The notes: generated from the sequence alone by a model not told the origin. 62,967 bases of DNA from Candidatus Heimdallarchaeota archaeon (GCA_011364965.1 RDOB01000009.1:1-62967), one strand, 5' to 3'; positions 26,937 to 36,949 are shown, counted from the first letter of the stretch. Numbers and translations: made by a program.

Positions 26937-28457
26937 TCAAGTTTTATGGTTATACCCCTCTCGGAATTTCGGGGAATTTGATATTTTATCAATAGCATTT
27001 CCTACAAACATGATCGAAGTTGTAAGTAATGCCAAACACAGACCAGGAGGAATAATAGCCCACCAAGCTCCAATAACTATTCCTCCTTCAAAATAGGTTT
27101 GAGCACACATAAAACCCCAAGAAAGAATAACGTTTGTATTTCTTTTTTCATACACATTTTCAGCGTTAAAAATTCGAAAACCCAGAAAAGCCAGACCAGC
27201 TTCTAACAAAACCGCATACACAGCAGTAGTAGTTATCTGAACTATTGCTAATCCCAAAAGGCTTGGTAATATGTGATTAAACATAATATATCTATCATTT
27301 CCGCCAGCAGCCTTAGCAGCCTCAACATAAAGCTTCTCACGTTCAACAATTACCTTAGATCTAATTATTCTGGCTGTTAATGGCCATGAGAAAAATGCAA
27401 TAAGGAATGGTATTAAAATGGAGGGAATTCTATATTGTGTGATAAATACAAACAATATTATAAGAGTAGGAAAGATTAAAATGAAATCAACAATACGCAT
27501 GATAATATCATCAATTATTCCTCCTTTATATCCAGCAATTAATCCAGCTATAAAGCCAATTCCAGCAGAAATTATACCTCCAAAAAATGCTGTATAGAGA
27601 GATAGTTGAGCACTCCAGAAAATTTGAGCAAAAATATCTTGTCCATAGTGATTTGTTCCCAACATTCCAAAGGCTGGTCGCGTTATTTGGAGTTCAAGCT
27701 GATCAAACCATACATTTATTGTTCCAGTTAACGTAGGATTATACTCACGAAATTCTACCCCTATTTCCAAGTCAAAAATCATCCCTCGCTGAAAAAGAGA
27801 GTATAATAGAATTAGATTGATATCCCTATCATACAAAGTCCATTCTGCTTCTTTTTGCGGTCTTAAATCTATTTTTGTAAGGAAAGGATTGAGACTAATA
27901 TTAGGAGAATTAAATCGGATATATGGAAAAATGGACCGAAATGTTAGATTTCCAATGATAGAATATTTCATAACACATACGATTGAAGCATTCAGGGGGG
28001 GATTGTACTCCCAGTCAATCCTGCTATATCCACTTGAAAAACCATTAATTGTTTCAGAGGGATTATCATCAATAACAGTAAATTTAATGGAACCAGATCC
28101 TGCAAAATATTCTTCTGAATCAAAGGAGTAATTGATATTTGTAGGTTGGGAACTTTGAAATATCCACCCCTGAGCATTTTCAAAGCCAGAATTAGTAATA
28201 TAATTCCCAGAAGGGGGAATATTTTTATCAAAGATTGTGACCCATCTAGGAGGAGCATAATCAGGACCAATATAAGACTCTTCCCCATAGATGGGTGGTA
28301 AAATTCCAAAGTGAGTTAGGATTGGAGCAGTCAAGGCCATTCCAGTCAAAAGAAGTATCCCACCAAACCCAAACACCCCGCGTTTTTCACTAAAAAACAC
28401 TCCAATGTAGTTTTTCCATTTTTTTCTCCTAGATAAGCGATAAGTAATATCCTTCAA
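26937..28457 (-). CDS. DppC/OppC-type ABC permease with inserted extracytoplasmic domain
   Basis: The protein has 506 residues; DppC proteins are usually about 300. Helix 1 (near 30-50) is followed by an insert of about 200 residues that should face outward. The insert has a jelly-roll-like pattern, opening with NSGFENAQGWIF and closing with NVWFDQLELQITR, like carbohydrate-binding modules of the CBM4/9 type. The permease core then begins (MLGTNHYGQDIF) with further helices and the EAA loop EAAKAAGGNDRYIMFNHILP that contacts the ATPase. No DppB partner or ATPase gene is adjacent; a family 5 solute-binding protein lies at 32773. It may recognise glycans or glycopeptides. Confidence 0.85.
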   Translation of the reverse strand: MKDITYRLSRRKKWKNYIGVFFSEKRGVFGFGGILLLTGMALTAPILTHFGILPPIYGEESYIGPDYAPPRWVTIFDKNIPPSGNYITNSGFENAQGWIFQSSQPTNINYSFDSEEYFAGSGSIKFTVIDDNPSETINGFSSGYSRIDWEYNPPLNASIVCVMKYSIIGNLTFRSIFPYIRFNSPNISLNPFLTKIDLRPQKEAEWTLYDRDINLILLYSLFQRGMIFDLEIGVEFREYNPTLTGTINVWFDQLELQITRPAFGMLGTNHYGQDIFAQIFWSAQLSLYTAFFGGIISAGIGFIAGLIAGYKGGIIDDIIMRIVDFILIFPTLIILFVFITQYRIPSILIPFLIAFFSWPLTARIIRSKVIVEREKLYVEAAKAAGGNDRYIMFNHILPSLLGLAIVQITTTAVYAVLLEAGLAFLGFRIFNAENVYEKRNTNVILSWGFMCAQTYFEGGIVIGAWWAIIPPGLCLALLTTSIMFVGNAIDKISNSPKFREGYNHKT

Positions 28458-28667
28458 AAAAAATCAGCCCTTTAATGATTCTGGATAAAGAAAATTTCTT
28501 AAAACTACATTTATAGAATAAGAAAAAGCTTTTTTGGAACAGGAAAAAGGGACTTAATCTGATTGATAAAATTTTTGGCAAATTATAATGTAACAAGAAA
28601 AATATGATAAGCGAAAAATTGTAGCTATCTACACACTTAATAATGTTAAACCAAAAGTGAAAGCTAT

Positions 28668-29861
28668 ATGCCAAAACGAGTTACATATCCTTTTTCAGCC
28701 ATTGTTGCACAGGATAAATTGAAATTGGCTATCCTGCTTAACGCAATAAACCCTAAAATAGGGGGAGTATTAATTCAGGGACCTAAAGGTTCAGGAAAGA
28801 CAACAATAGTGCGAGGATTAGCAGAAATACTCCCAAACTTAGAAATAGTCAAAGGATGTCCTTTTAATTGTAATCCTCATGACCCCACTAATATGTGTGA
28901 AAACTGTAGTGAAATTAATACTAAAGGGGAGTCTTTTATGGTTGAAGAAAAAGGAATGACCGTTATTAATCTTCCTCTAGGAGCTACTGAAGATAGAGTA
29001 GTTGGAAGTCTCAATGTTGAGAAAGTGATAAAGCTTGGGGTAGGGGCATTGGAACCAGGTATTTTAGCAGAGGCAAATCAGAATATTTTATATGTGGATG
29101 AAATAAATTTATTACCAGATCACATTGCAGATGATTTATTAGATGCAGCAGCATATGGTTGGAATGTAGTTGAACGAGAGGGAATATCAATAAGTCACCC
29201 GTCCCGATTCATATTAATTGGTACAATGAATCCTGAGGAAGGCTATCTTCGACCCCAACTATTAGATCGATTTTCTCTATCTGTTAATGTCCAAAATATT
29301 ACTACAGTAGAGGATAGAATGGAGATTGTGAGGAGAAACTCGGCTTTTGAGGCCAATCCAAAGGAATTTATGACGAAATTTGCGATTTTACAAGAGGAAC
29401 TAAGAACAAGAATAATTCAAGCTCGAAAGATGTTTTCACAAGTCAATATGTCTGAAAAACTCCTAGAAGCAATATGTAAAGCTTGTCTAGATTTAAAGGT
29501 GGATGGTATGAGACCTGATCTAATCATCAGTAAAACTGCTAAAACACTTGCTGCGTTTGAAAATAGAGACTGGGTGACATCTGATGATGTAGTTCTGGCT
29601 TCTGAACTTGTTTTGAACCATAGAACACGAGAAGGAGGATTTCTTGACCCCGCCACTTCTGAAGAAATAAAAAGAATTTTAGGTGCAAAAATTAAAGACG
29701 TAAAATATATTGAAAAAATCAAATCATCAGAAAGTGAAGATCAAAAACCACGCGGAAACGCGAAAGGCCGTACTATGATTTATGCTTCTCAAGAGGCACA
29801 TGATAAAGAAGAAGAAAAAGTGAAAAAAAAAAGGTCAGAGCAAGATTCTTTAGATTCTTAA
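28668..29861 (+). CDS. Magnesium-chelatase ChlI-like AAA+ ATPase
   Basis: The protein has 397 residues. Walker A is GPKGSGKT (38-45), Walker [11 protein letters not shown] (140-149), the sensor 1 region [12 protein letters not shown], and arginine-finger segment [13 protein letters not shown]. An insert after strand 2 has four cysteines (C64, C68, C77, C80 in [17 protein letters not shown]) like the cysteine-bearing insert of BchI/ChlI proteins. The last 60 residues are charged and low in complexity. No ChlH or CobN subunit is in the window, so the target is unknown. Near its end a run of ten A could shift ribosomes into the VWA frame. Confidence 0.88.
   Translation: MPKRVTYPFSAIVAQDKLKLAILLNAINPKIGGVLIQGPKGSGKTTIVRGLAEILPNLEIVKGCPFNCNPHDPTNMCENCSEINTKGESFMVEEKGMTVINLPLGATEDRVVGSLNVEKVIKLGVGALEPGILAEANQNILYVDEINLLPDHIADDLLDAAAYGWNVVEREGISISHPSRFILIGTMNPEEGYLRPQLLDRFSLSVNVQNITTVEDRMEIVRRNSAFEANPKEFMTKFAILQEELRTRIIQARKMFSQVNMSEKLLEAICKACLDLKVDGMRPDLIISKTAKTLAAFENRDWVTSDDVVLASELVLNHRTREGGFLDPATSEEIKRILGAKIKDVKYIEKIKSSESEDQKPRGNAKGRTMIYASQEAHDKEEEKVKKKRSEQDSLDS
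29823..29832 (+). promoter_or_regulatory. Ten-A slippery run, candidate -1 frameshift site
   Basis: Ten consecutive A sit in the charged tail of the AAA+ gene, in-frame as three AAA codons and the start of AGG. Shifting to the -1 frame avoids the stop at 29859 and stays open without a stop into the VWA gene, whose only start candidate (TTG 29957) lacks a ribosome-binding site. A sequencing error in the homopolymer is an alternative. Confidence 0.4.
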
Positions 29862-29956
29862 GTCGGATAAGTCCTGTTTTCGGACTAGGAAAAAAAGCTA
29901 AAATTGCACCTGAGAATACACCTGTAACTGATGGGGTTTCATTTGGTTCAAATAAT

Positions 29957-31024
29957 TTGAAAGGAGAAGTAGAAGAAGAACTGGGTGTGGGTGCAACAAA
30001 AGGAATTCCTACAATTGAATTAGCGTTGCAAACTCCTAGAATGACAAAGGGAGAGGGATTTATTTCTCGACTCAAATCAAGTATCTTATCCCCTTTTCAG
30101 CTTACTTTTAAAATAAAACCAACTAGATTGCAAACTAGTAGTGTTTCTGGTAAACGAGTGGAAGCTATAACTACCCTTCACCGAGGTCGCCCTCTGGGAT
30201 GGAAAATTCCTAAAGGAAAACCGAAAGATATTCACTTACCAGCCACAATTAGAATTGCAGCAGCAAAACAGAAATTTAGAACTATTCCAATTGAAAAAGC
30301 TCTCGAAATTTCACTTGAAGATGTTCGAGAGAAATTAAGACTCTATAAAGCTCCAATGACAATGGTTCTTGTGCTTGATTTAAGTGGTTCTATGATGTTT
30401 AGCGTCGATGCAGCAAAAGAAGCCCTTTTAAAGCTTCATAGAGATGCTTATCGTTATAGAGACAAGATTGGAATAGTTGCTCTCAAAGAAACACAAGCTG
30501 AAGTTGTTCAACATCCAATTGCCAATTTAGGAGTAGTGGCGAACAGATTGATGAGTCTTAAGATTAGCGGATTCACACCACTCGCAAGTGGCATGCTGAA
30601 GGCTTTGGAAGTGTTGAAAACTGCTAAACAACGAGACCGAAACGCTATTCCAGTAATGGTAATAATAACAGATGGAAACGCTAACGTTCCGCTCTATAAA
30701 AGTTTGGAAACAGGCGAAATTAGGAATTTTGATGAAGTAAGTATAGCAGTTAGATTTTTTGAAGACTTAGCGGTAAAGGATACAATAATAGTTTCCAGAT
30801 TAATAAAAAAAGCCAAGATTCATACAATTGTAGTTAATACCAATCAATATATACGTGGGAAGGAAGCATATGGCTCCATTGTGACGGAATTAATAGCAAA
30901 CATTACAAGAGGTTTCTGTTATCAGGTAGATAGATTGTCAGCTGGACCAGAATTATATGAAGATATATTCACAGGTGTATCTGATGGCCAAAACAGAATA
31001 ACACAAATGATATTTTCAAAATGA
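29957..31024 (+). CDS. VWA-domain protein (ChlD-like), possibly expressed as fusion with AAA+ partner
   Basis: From TTG 29957 the protein has 355 residues, and the same frame is open upstream to at least the A-run at 29823. Residues 130-330 are a von Willebrand factor A domain with MIDAS motif DLSGSM (141-146), a threonine in SGFTPLASG and VIITDGNAN. The preceding 120 residues are basic and include RGRPLGWKIPKGKP, as in ChlD linkers. With the AAA+ protein this makes a ChlI/ChlD-like or MoxR/VWA-type machine that remodels or loads a metal into a target. TTG 29957 has no visible ribosome-binding site, so its true beginning is uncertain. Confidence 0.8.
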   Translation: MKGEVEEELGVGATKGIPTIELALQTPRMTKGEGFISRLKSSILSPFQLTFKIKPTRLQTSSVSGKRVEAITTLHRGRPLGWKIPKGKPKDIHLPATIRIAAAKQKFRTIPIEKALEISLEDVREKLRLYKAPMTMVLVLDLSGSMMFSVDAAKEALLKLHRDAYRYRDKIGIVALKETQAEVVQHPIANLGVVANRLMSLKISGFTPLASGMLKALEVLKTAKQRDRNAIPVMVIITDGNANVPLYKSLETGEIRNFDEVSIAVRFFEDLAVKDTIIVSRLIKKAKIHTIVVNTNQYIRGKEAYGSIVTELIANITRGFCYQVDRLSAGPELYEDIFTGVSDGQNRITQMIFSK

Positions 31025-31035
31025 GATGAAAAAAG

Positions 31036-31509
31036 ATGATTGCTGCAAACGAGAGTAATGAGAAAAAAGAACAACCCTTAGGTAGAACAAGACTCCAGAA
31101 ATTATTCATTTCAATAGGAATAATATGTTATTTTCTGAGCATTTTCCTATTGCTTAATACTGTCTTTTTAAATCCATATTCATTTGAGTATTTTCTTTCA
31201 ACTATAGGTGCTGGAATAATATTTGGGGGTGCATTATTCTTTGAAGGATATGGTTATTATCTTATTGGCAAGATAGATGAGTCAAGATTGAGTTATTTTG
31301 GGAGTGTTACATTATTTCAAGTTATGCGGATAATTTACCGTATCCCATATGTTTTATTATGTTATAATGCATTTATGATTGTAGGAGAAATCAATCTAGA
31401 ACTAATTTTTCTTTATGTACTTTGTTATCTACCTTTTGTTCTTAGTCGATTAAGTTGGAGATGGATAAAACTACAAAACTGGTTAAAAAATCTCGATCAA
31501 CAATTTTAA
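31036..31509 (+). CDS. Small four-helix membrane protein
   Basis: The protein has 157 residues and four hydrophobic helices at about 23-46, 56-80, 98-120 and 125-145. The N-terminus is charged and cytoplasmic in character. It begins 12 bases after the VWA gene on the same strand, so it is probably part of the same operon and may anchor the AAA+/VWA proteins to the membrane. No family is recognised. Confidence 0.65.
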   Translation: MIAANESNEKKEQPLGRTRLQKLFISIGIICYFLSIFLLLNTVFLNPYSFEYFLSTIGAGIIFGGALFFEGYGYYLIGKIDESRLSYFGSVTLFQVMRIIYRIPYVLLCYNAFMIVGEINLELIFLYVLCYLPFVLSRLSWRWIKLQNWLKNLDQQF

Positions 31510-31555
31510 ACACGTTGGACAATAAGAGGAAAAACTAAGGATTCTGATGGCATAA

Positions 31556-31954
31556 GTTTCTGATACATATTTATCATTAGTAGACAGCACTGCACCGACC
31601 CTCACACACATTTTTTATTGTCGATTTGTAAGTGGGGATCCAGACATAAAATTAATATGGTCTGCATATGATTTACACCCTGCTTCTTATGAATTCAAAC
31701 GAAGTGATGAATCCTTAGGTCGATTTGACTGGGATGGGTCAAATATCGTATATCACCTAGTGAGCTGGGTACCTGGAAATCATACGCTCTATTTAGAAGT
31801 GAAAGACACGTCTGGAAACATGATTACAGATGAAGTTTTAATAACTCTAGTCATAGTAGAAAATATAGAAACACAAACTGCCATAGGTACAGCTGGTTTC
31901 AATTTACTCCTTGTAGGAATAGCTGTTTTTGTTGTTATAAATTTAGAAAATTAA
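31556..31954 (+). pseudogene. C-terminal remnant of Ig-like surface protein
   Basis: A frame open from just after TAA 31553 to the stop at 31954 encodes about 130 residues. They contain VDSTAPTLTH, KLIWSAYDLHPASYEF, GNHTLYLEVKDTSGN and a final hydrophobic helix ending VVINLEN. This is the usual pattern of bacterial-type Ig repeats in archaeal surface proteins followed by a membrane anchor. There is no start codon or signal peptide, and the helix lacks a proper basic stop. It therefore looks like the tail of a decayed larger gene. Confidence 0.6.
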
Positions 31955-31973
31955 GAAGAAAGAAGAATTTATA

Positions 31974-32007
31974 GTGAACGTTCATGTGTACTTTAAAACA
32001 TGTTCAC
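31974..32007 (+). repeat. Imperfect inverted repeat after surface-protein remnant
   Basis: GTGAAC (31974-31979) plus ATGT (31984-31987) can pair with ACATGTTCAC (31998-32007), leaving a four-base bulge and a ten-base loop. The inner TGAACGTTCA is itself a palindrome. There is no T-run, so this is more likely a processing or protein-binding site than an intrinsic terminator. Confidence 0.4.
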
Positions 32008-32194
32008 ACTTTCACCTAGAGAAATTATTCGCATATTCCAAATCTTACCATATCATTAACTCATAAATTTCGGATAATTTTTCTCTCTAAAAATTAATAG
32101 ATTAATTATATTTCTACATCAAGACCACTCAATTGAAGGAGCTTTTCATCGTCGGTTGAAGTAAATATCAGTAGATATTATACCAAAAGAAAGT

Positions 32195-32728
32195 TCATTG
32201 AGGTCTCATCCGCCAAATCCGAATTGATTCAAAAATAAAAGCAAAAATACCCAAGAATAATATTAGTAGAATAATCCAGTTAAAAGGATCAGTGATAAAC
32301 GCATCACCACGATCGAGAGCAGTGAGTATAAAACAAAATAGGCCAAGAAGGAAGAGTAAAAGATAGATGGAGAAGCGAGGAATCATTCGGTAGCCAATTC
32401 GGATGTAAAATCCAAGAATTCCAGATTTAATTTCTGCTCGAACTCTATATTTATCTTGCTCTGGATCCTTTACAACCACTCCAGCAGATTCAAGCTTGGA
32501 AAGTTGATATGTAACTGTACCTGGAGAGGCAAAATCCAAAGCACGCTGAATTTCCCGGATACTAGCTGTATCATGGGTAACTAAGAACCAGTATACCTGA
32601 AGAGCTTTCCCCTGCACAATTTCCTTATCAATTGGAGATCGGGTCGTTCCAATAGACCGAATACGATCTATTATGTTTGAAAAAAGCTGAAAGATCCTTT
32701 CTTTCAAGCTTTTTTCTTCCTTCGACAT
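32195..32728 (-). CDS. Membrane-anchored winged-helix regulator (paralogue B)
   Basis: This 177-residue protein has an N-terminal charged extension of about 38 residues absent from the other paralogues. The winged helix follows (GKALQVYWFLV, IREIQRAL, TVTYQLSKLESAGVV), then hinge IGYRMIPR, two membrane helices (about 115-135 and 145-165) and the tail IWRMRPQ. It lies 44 bases downstream of the solute-binding-protein gene on the same strand, so the two probably form an operon whose upstream region carries the TGTACA cluster. That cluster may be its own operator. Confidence 0.8.
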   Translation of the reverse strand: MSKEEKSLKERIFQLFSNIIDRIRSIGTTRSPIDKEIVQGKALQVYWFLVTHDTASIREIQRALDFASPGTVTYQLSKLESAGVVVKDPEQDKYRVRAEIKSGILGFYIRIGYRMIPRFSIYLLLFLLGLFCFILTALDRGDAFITDPFNWIILLILFLGIFAFIFESIRIWRMRPQ

Positions 32729-32772
32729 CTCGAGAGTCTCAACTGCAATCTCCTGAGAAGATTCTTTAATAA

Positions 32773-34914
32773 TTATTGTAATAAAAATTCCTCCTTAATA
32801 TTCTTCAAAAAGATCCGATTAATCAGAATTACTGCTGCCCCCAGAGAGATAACTGTCCCAAGTAATATTAGATAAGGAAAAAGAAACGTGAAGGATCGAA
32901 CAACTTCGTCTAGGATGGGAATTGGTGGTACTTCAAATCCAATACTAAAAATCTGAGGTTCAGAAGAAAGATCAATGGATGTTTCAATGTAACGAAAATC
33001 AAAATTTGAGGAGCGAACCTCTAGCTTATTCCATAATCCTAGCGAACTATTCCATACATAGATAGAAGGTGGTTCTATGTTAGAACTTTCATTAAAATCT
33101 GAAAGATCGTAATAAAAACGTAGCGAATATAGTTTCTCTTCATCTGCAGTAAGACGATAGAACTTTGCCAACATATCTGTTTGAGAGTAAAAGAAATGAT
33201 TGAACTGGGAAGTATATTCAATAGAGATACTTGAATCATACTTCATAGAACCTGGAAAGATAGATAAATCTGCTAATTGACAATATAGGGGACTATCGGA
33301 GACAGGAATATTAGAGATGGACAGAATTGGATCAGTTTGTACAGGAAAATTAAATGTTATCTCCCCATTGACATTCCACTCTACTAGAGAACTTATCGTG
33401 GATGCTCGTAAATAACAGATTCTTCTTTCTTCAAGGAAAAGATATGGGACTTTTTCTTGTGATAACCATTGAATAAGATAATAGTAATATTCGCGTTCCT
33501 GTTCTACAGGAGTAGATTGAGCATATGAAATCAATAAATCCATGTAAGTATCATTAAATCCCCCCAAATTTAAACGACCAGAAGAATGAAGAAAATTCCA
33601 AACATAGCTGGGGTCAACCATTCCACCAAATCCTCCGATATAGATATCAAAAGGTGCAATCCCGCTATAGAAATCCTCTACAGGAGGAAAAGAAAGAATT
33701 GGATTGATCCCAATTTCAATTAGTTGATTTTGAATGAAGTACACTTTTTCTGATCTAGCTTCATTACTAACGAGATTCAGTGCAAAACGATATCCATCAG
33801 AGCCTCGAGGGTATCCTGCAATATCAAGAAGAGCATTCGCAAGATTTGGATCGTAAAGATAACCAGGAACGGACTCATCGTGAAAAAGTGAGGTTGAAAA
33901 AAGGATACTTGTAAGAACATTGCGTGAATTTGGGACTTGAGAAAACTGAAGAGAGAGATTGACTTTATCAATGGCATAATTTATGGCAGAACGAACTCTA
34001 GAATCCGCTAAATACGGATTAGAATGATTAAACCATCCCAGCTCAAGAGCTGCCCATCCTAGAGAATCCTCCCAATAATTATCATCTTCAGGTAGTAGAT
34101 CATATAGAGGAATTAAACCAAAATCTCCCTCATGATTAAGCACCGCGTCATCATAAGCTCCAAGATCATCGAAAACGTTGTAAAGAATCTGGGAAAAAGG
34201 AGGTATCCCACGGAAATGGTGAGTATTACGAGTGAGAAGATATGTTGAGAGATTATTTGAAGCCTCTGTAAATTGATAAAGCCCTGTTCCGATGGGAAAA
34301 GAAATATTAGGACCGGTAAAGCTTCTTGGTGAATAAATACCAAGTAAAGCAGCTTCATTATACAAAAAAGGCGCATAAGGCTCAGAAAAATGGAAAGTAA
34401 CTGTGAAGGGATTCATAATAGTCACAGACTCAAGAGGAAAAGATTGAAGATCCAGAGCATATAATCCAGGATCAATATAAGCAGGATGAGAGGGATCGAT
34501 GATTCGGTCATAGGAGAATTTTACAGCGGATGCATTAAAAGGAGTCCCATCGTGGAAAAATACGTTTCGACGAAGGAAAAACGTCCAATGCCGACTATCC
34601 AGACTAACAATCCAAGAGGTTGCAAGGGAAGGGATTAACTCTTCTCTTTCAAAAGAATAATCTACAAGAGAATCAAAAACTAGAGATGGGAGAGGGGAAA
34701 AAGAGGCTAAAAAATCGAAATTTTGAAGAGTTCTAGGTGAATCAAAATAAAAAGAAAGGATACGAAAAGGAGTATCTTCAGGTAGTGTAGTTGATTCCAA
34801 AGAAGTAGCTAAGGAGAGATTATAGTAATAATTTGGAATTGAAACAGCAAATATACTACTAGAAACAAGAAAAACACCTGTCAAGAATGGGATTAAAATA
34901 TAACGAAATTTCAT
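32773..34914 (-). CDS. Family 5 extracellular solute-binding protein with C-terminal membrane anchor
   Basis: The protein has 713 residues. A signal peptide (about 1-25) is followed by a DppA/OppA-type binding domain with LVFDSLVDYS, LIPSLATSWIVS, FFLRRNVFFHDGTPFNASAVKFSYDR (split here as FFHDGTPFNA) and VRSAINYAIDK. A beta-rich extra region of about 120 residues comes after the core. A final helix near 680-702 with basic residues after it anchors the protein. Members bind peptides, oligosaccharides or nickel complexes for ABC uptake. The matching permease may be the one at 26937, though it is not adjacent. It is followed by regulator paralogue B. Confidence 0.88.
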   Translation of the reverse strand: MKFRYILIPFLTGVFLVSSSIFAVSIPNYYYNLSLATSLESTTLPEDTPFRILSFYFDSPRTLQNFDFLASFSPLPSLVFDSLVDYSFEREELIPSLATSWIVSLDSRHWTFFLRRNVFFHDGTPFNASAVKFSYDRIIDPSHPAYIDPGLYALDLQSFPLESVTIMNPFTVTFHFSEPYAPFLYNEAALLGIYSPRSFTGPNISFPIGTGLYQFTEASNNLSTYLLTRNTHHFRGIPPFSQILYNVFDDLGAYDDAVLNHEGDFGLIPLYDLLPEDDNYWEDSLGWAALELGWFNHSNPYLADSRVRSAINYAIDKVNLSLQFSQVPNSRNVLTSILFSTSLFHDESVPGYLYDPNLANALLDIAGYPRGSDGYRFALNLVSNEARSEKVYFIQNQLIEIGINPILSFPPVEDFYSGIAPFDIYIGGFGGMVDPSYVWNFLHSSGRLNLGGFNDTYMDLLISYAQSTPVEQEREYYYYLIQWLSQEKVPYLFLEERRICYLRASTISSLVEWNVNGEITFNFPVQTDPILSISNIPVSDSPLYCQLADLSIFPGSMKYDSSISIEYTSQFNHFFYSQTDMLAKFYRLTADEEKLYSLRFYYDLSDFNESSNIEPPSIYVWNSSLGLWNKLEVRSSNFDFRYIETSIDLSSEPQIFSIGFEVPPIPILDEVVRSFTFLFPYLILLGTVISLGAAVILINRIFLKNIKEEFLLQ

Positions 34915-35036
34915 ATAACCAATACCTCACAACCTGGATCTCTCAAGTATTCTAACAGGAAAAACATCAAAATAGATAGAATTTTCCCCCTACTTAAAAC
35001 TTTCCACGATACATGCAATGAAAAATTCTATACGGT

Positions 35037-35140
35037 CTGTACAAAACTTTGTACAGCAAATAAAGGGAATAAAGGAAGTATTCAGATATTTTCCTCAGAA
35101 CATCCTTTTTGGTGTACAGACCCTTGTACACAGTGTACAA
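35037..35140. promoter_or_regulatory. Cluster of TGTACA inverted repeats (operator candidate)
   Basis: Five TGTACA cores lie within 103 bases. They build CTGTACAAA / TTTGTACAG with two bases between (35037-35056), GTGTACA / TGTACAC with six between (35112-35131), and TTGTACAC / GTGTACAA around one central base (35124-35140). The cluster is 123 to 226 bases upstream of the solute-binding-protein start and 246 or more before the first Kelch gene. The rest of the 34915-35370 gap is AT-rich and holds no gene. Confidence 0.55.
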
Positions 35141-35385
35141 AGATTAATACATGTCTAATTGTAGAAAAGCTTAAGTAGAAGAAAGATATAGCTTTTTTAG
35201 CCTTAATTTATTAAATAAATATCCTTCTAAAGAATATTTTAACTATGATAGATATTTTGAAAAGTTAAACCAGTAAATTCAGAAGAAGAACTATTATTCT
35301 ACAGCTAATTTATGCAAGATGACTTAATATAATCAGATTTCCCAAACAAAAGAACCATTAAATAAAGCAATTGGAAAGAAAAAAA

Positions 35386-36930
35386 ATGATCAATTCAAAG
35401 AATATAGTTAAGCAAAGAATTTGTGTTTATTTTTCCCTTGTGATACTTATTTTCCTAATATATCAAGGAGTTCAAGGGGAAGAACGGAACGCTGGATTTT
35501 TTATAAACTATTCTACTCAAGCGACATCAGATTGGGTAAAAATGAACCCAGCGATAGCTCCTCCTGCACGGTATTATCTTGGAGGGCAGATGGCTTATGA
35601 TTCGGAATCAGATCGAGTAATCATTTTCAGTGGCGCTGTACAATCAGGAGTAGGATGGTTTATAAGTATTAATGATACTTGGGCGTATGATTACAACTCC
35701 AATATCTGGGAGAATATGACGAATGAGCAAATGCGCGATAATGGTCGAATATATGGTGGGATGGCTTATGATTCGGAATCAGATCGAATCATTCTGTTTG
35801 GGGGGGCAGATAGTCGGTATATGGCGAATTCCACTAGAGTAGGTGAAACATGGAGTTATGATTATAATACAAACACTTGGACAAATTTAACCACAGCTAA
35901 TGGCCCTCCTGCCCGAGGGTGCCATTCCATGACCTATGATGAAGCTAATGACCGTATGATAATTTATGGTGGGATGCATCCAGGGATCTATTATGAGAAT
36001 CTTCACTTTTACCAGGACACCTGGGCTTATGATTATAATTCAAACACCTGGACGAATATGTCGCCCCCAGTGAATCCTGGACCGTTAATCCAACAGGGAT
36101 ACGCATATGACTCTGAATCCGAAAGAACTGTCATCTTCGGCGGGAGAAATCAATCACATAGCGATGATGGCGTAAATTATCCTGCTTTCTCAAGCAGCAA
36201 CACCTGGGTTTATAGCTACTCCCACAACAATTGGACGAAAATGTCTCCTGCTAATTCTCCCTCGAGAAGAGCGATTGTTGGGATGGCTTATATGACTCAT
36301 CTTGACAAAGCTTGTTTCTTTGGGGGAATTATTCCATGGAACGATTTTTCTGATACATGGACTTATGATTATAATACTGATACTTGGACTGATATGAATT
36401 CTCCTTCCCCCCCATCCGCTCGTTATTTTCATTCTTTCGCGTATGATTCCGAATCCGAGGTAATTATTCTATTTGGTGGGATGCAGTATGGAGGAGGATA
36501 TGTGGATGATACATGGGCGTATACTTATCAGGCAAATCCACCCAGTACTCCTTTAGATTTCCAAGGACATTTTGTCAACGATGAAGTCAAGCTAAACTGG
36601 ACTTCTCCGAAGACCGATGCAGGCTCACCCATCACGGGGTATTTGATTTATCGAGGAAGTACAGACAATGATCTAACTCTGTACAAAACAATACAAGGAA
36701 AAGACACTTTAGAGTATAATGATACAGATATCAGTAAAGGAAGTACTTATTATTATACTATCCGGGCAAAAAATACTGTTGGTGAGAGTAAAAGTTCAAA
36801 AATGGTTTCAATAACCATTTCTTCGTCTCCAAGTGTTACTGGATTTCCCCTTATCTTGATAAGTGCAACTATTATCTGTTTAGCGATTCGACGAAAAATG
36901 ACAAGAAAAAAGAACAAAAAGTGGATTTAG
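35386..36930 (+). CDS. Secreted Kelch-repeat and FN3 surface protein (copy 1)
   Basis: The protein has about 514 residues. A signal peptide or anchor (about 10-30) precedes six Kelch blades, each with the pattern YDSESDRIILFGG then DTWAYDYNTNTW, so a complete six-bladed propeller is likely. An FN3 domain follows (about 385-470: PSTPLDFQ, GSPITGYLIYRG, YYYTIRAKNTVGES). The end is a hydrophobic helix beginning TGFP and closing with RRK, an archaeal surface-sorting type tail. ATG 35386 is chosen over TTG 35371 because the signal sequence then starts normally. The second copy follows 19 bases later. Confidence 0.88.
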   Translation: MINSKNIVKQRICVYFSLVILIFLIYQGVQGEERNAGFFINYSTQATSDWVKMNPAIAPPARYYLGGQMAYDSESDRVIIFSGAVQSGVGWFISINDTWAYDYNSNIWENMTNEQMRDNGRIYGGMAYDSESDRIILFGGADSRYMANSTRVGETWSYDYNTNTWTNLTTANGPPARGCHSMTYDEANDRMIIYGGMHPGIYYENLHFYQDTWAYDYNSNTWTNMSPPVNPGPLIQQGYAYDSESERTVIFGGRNQSHSDDGVNYPAFSSSNTWVYSYSHNNWTKMSPANSPSRRAIVGMAYMTHLDKACFFGGIIPWNDFSDTWTYDYNTDTWTDMNSPSPPSARYFHSFAYDSESEVIILFGGMQYGGGYVDDTWAYTYQANPPSTPLDFQGHFVNDEVKLNWTSPKTDAGSPITGYLIYRGSTDNDLTLYKTIQGKDTLEYNDTDISKGSTYYYTIRAKNTVGESKSSKMVSITISSSPSVTGFPLILISATIICLAIRRKMTRKKNKKWI

Positions 36931-36949
36931 TTTAGAGAGAGAAAAGAAA

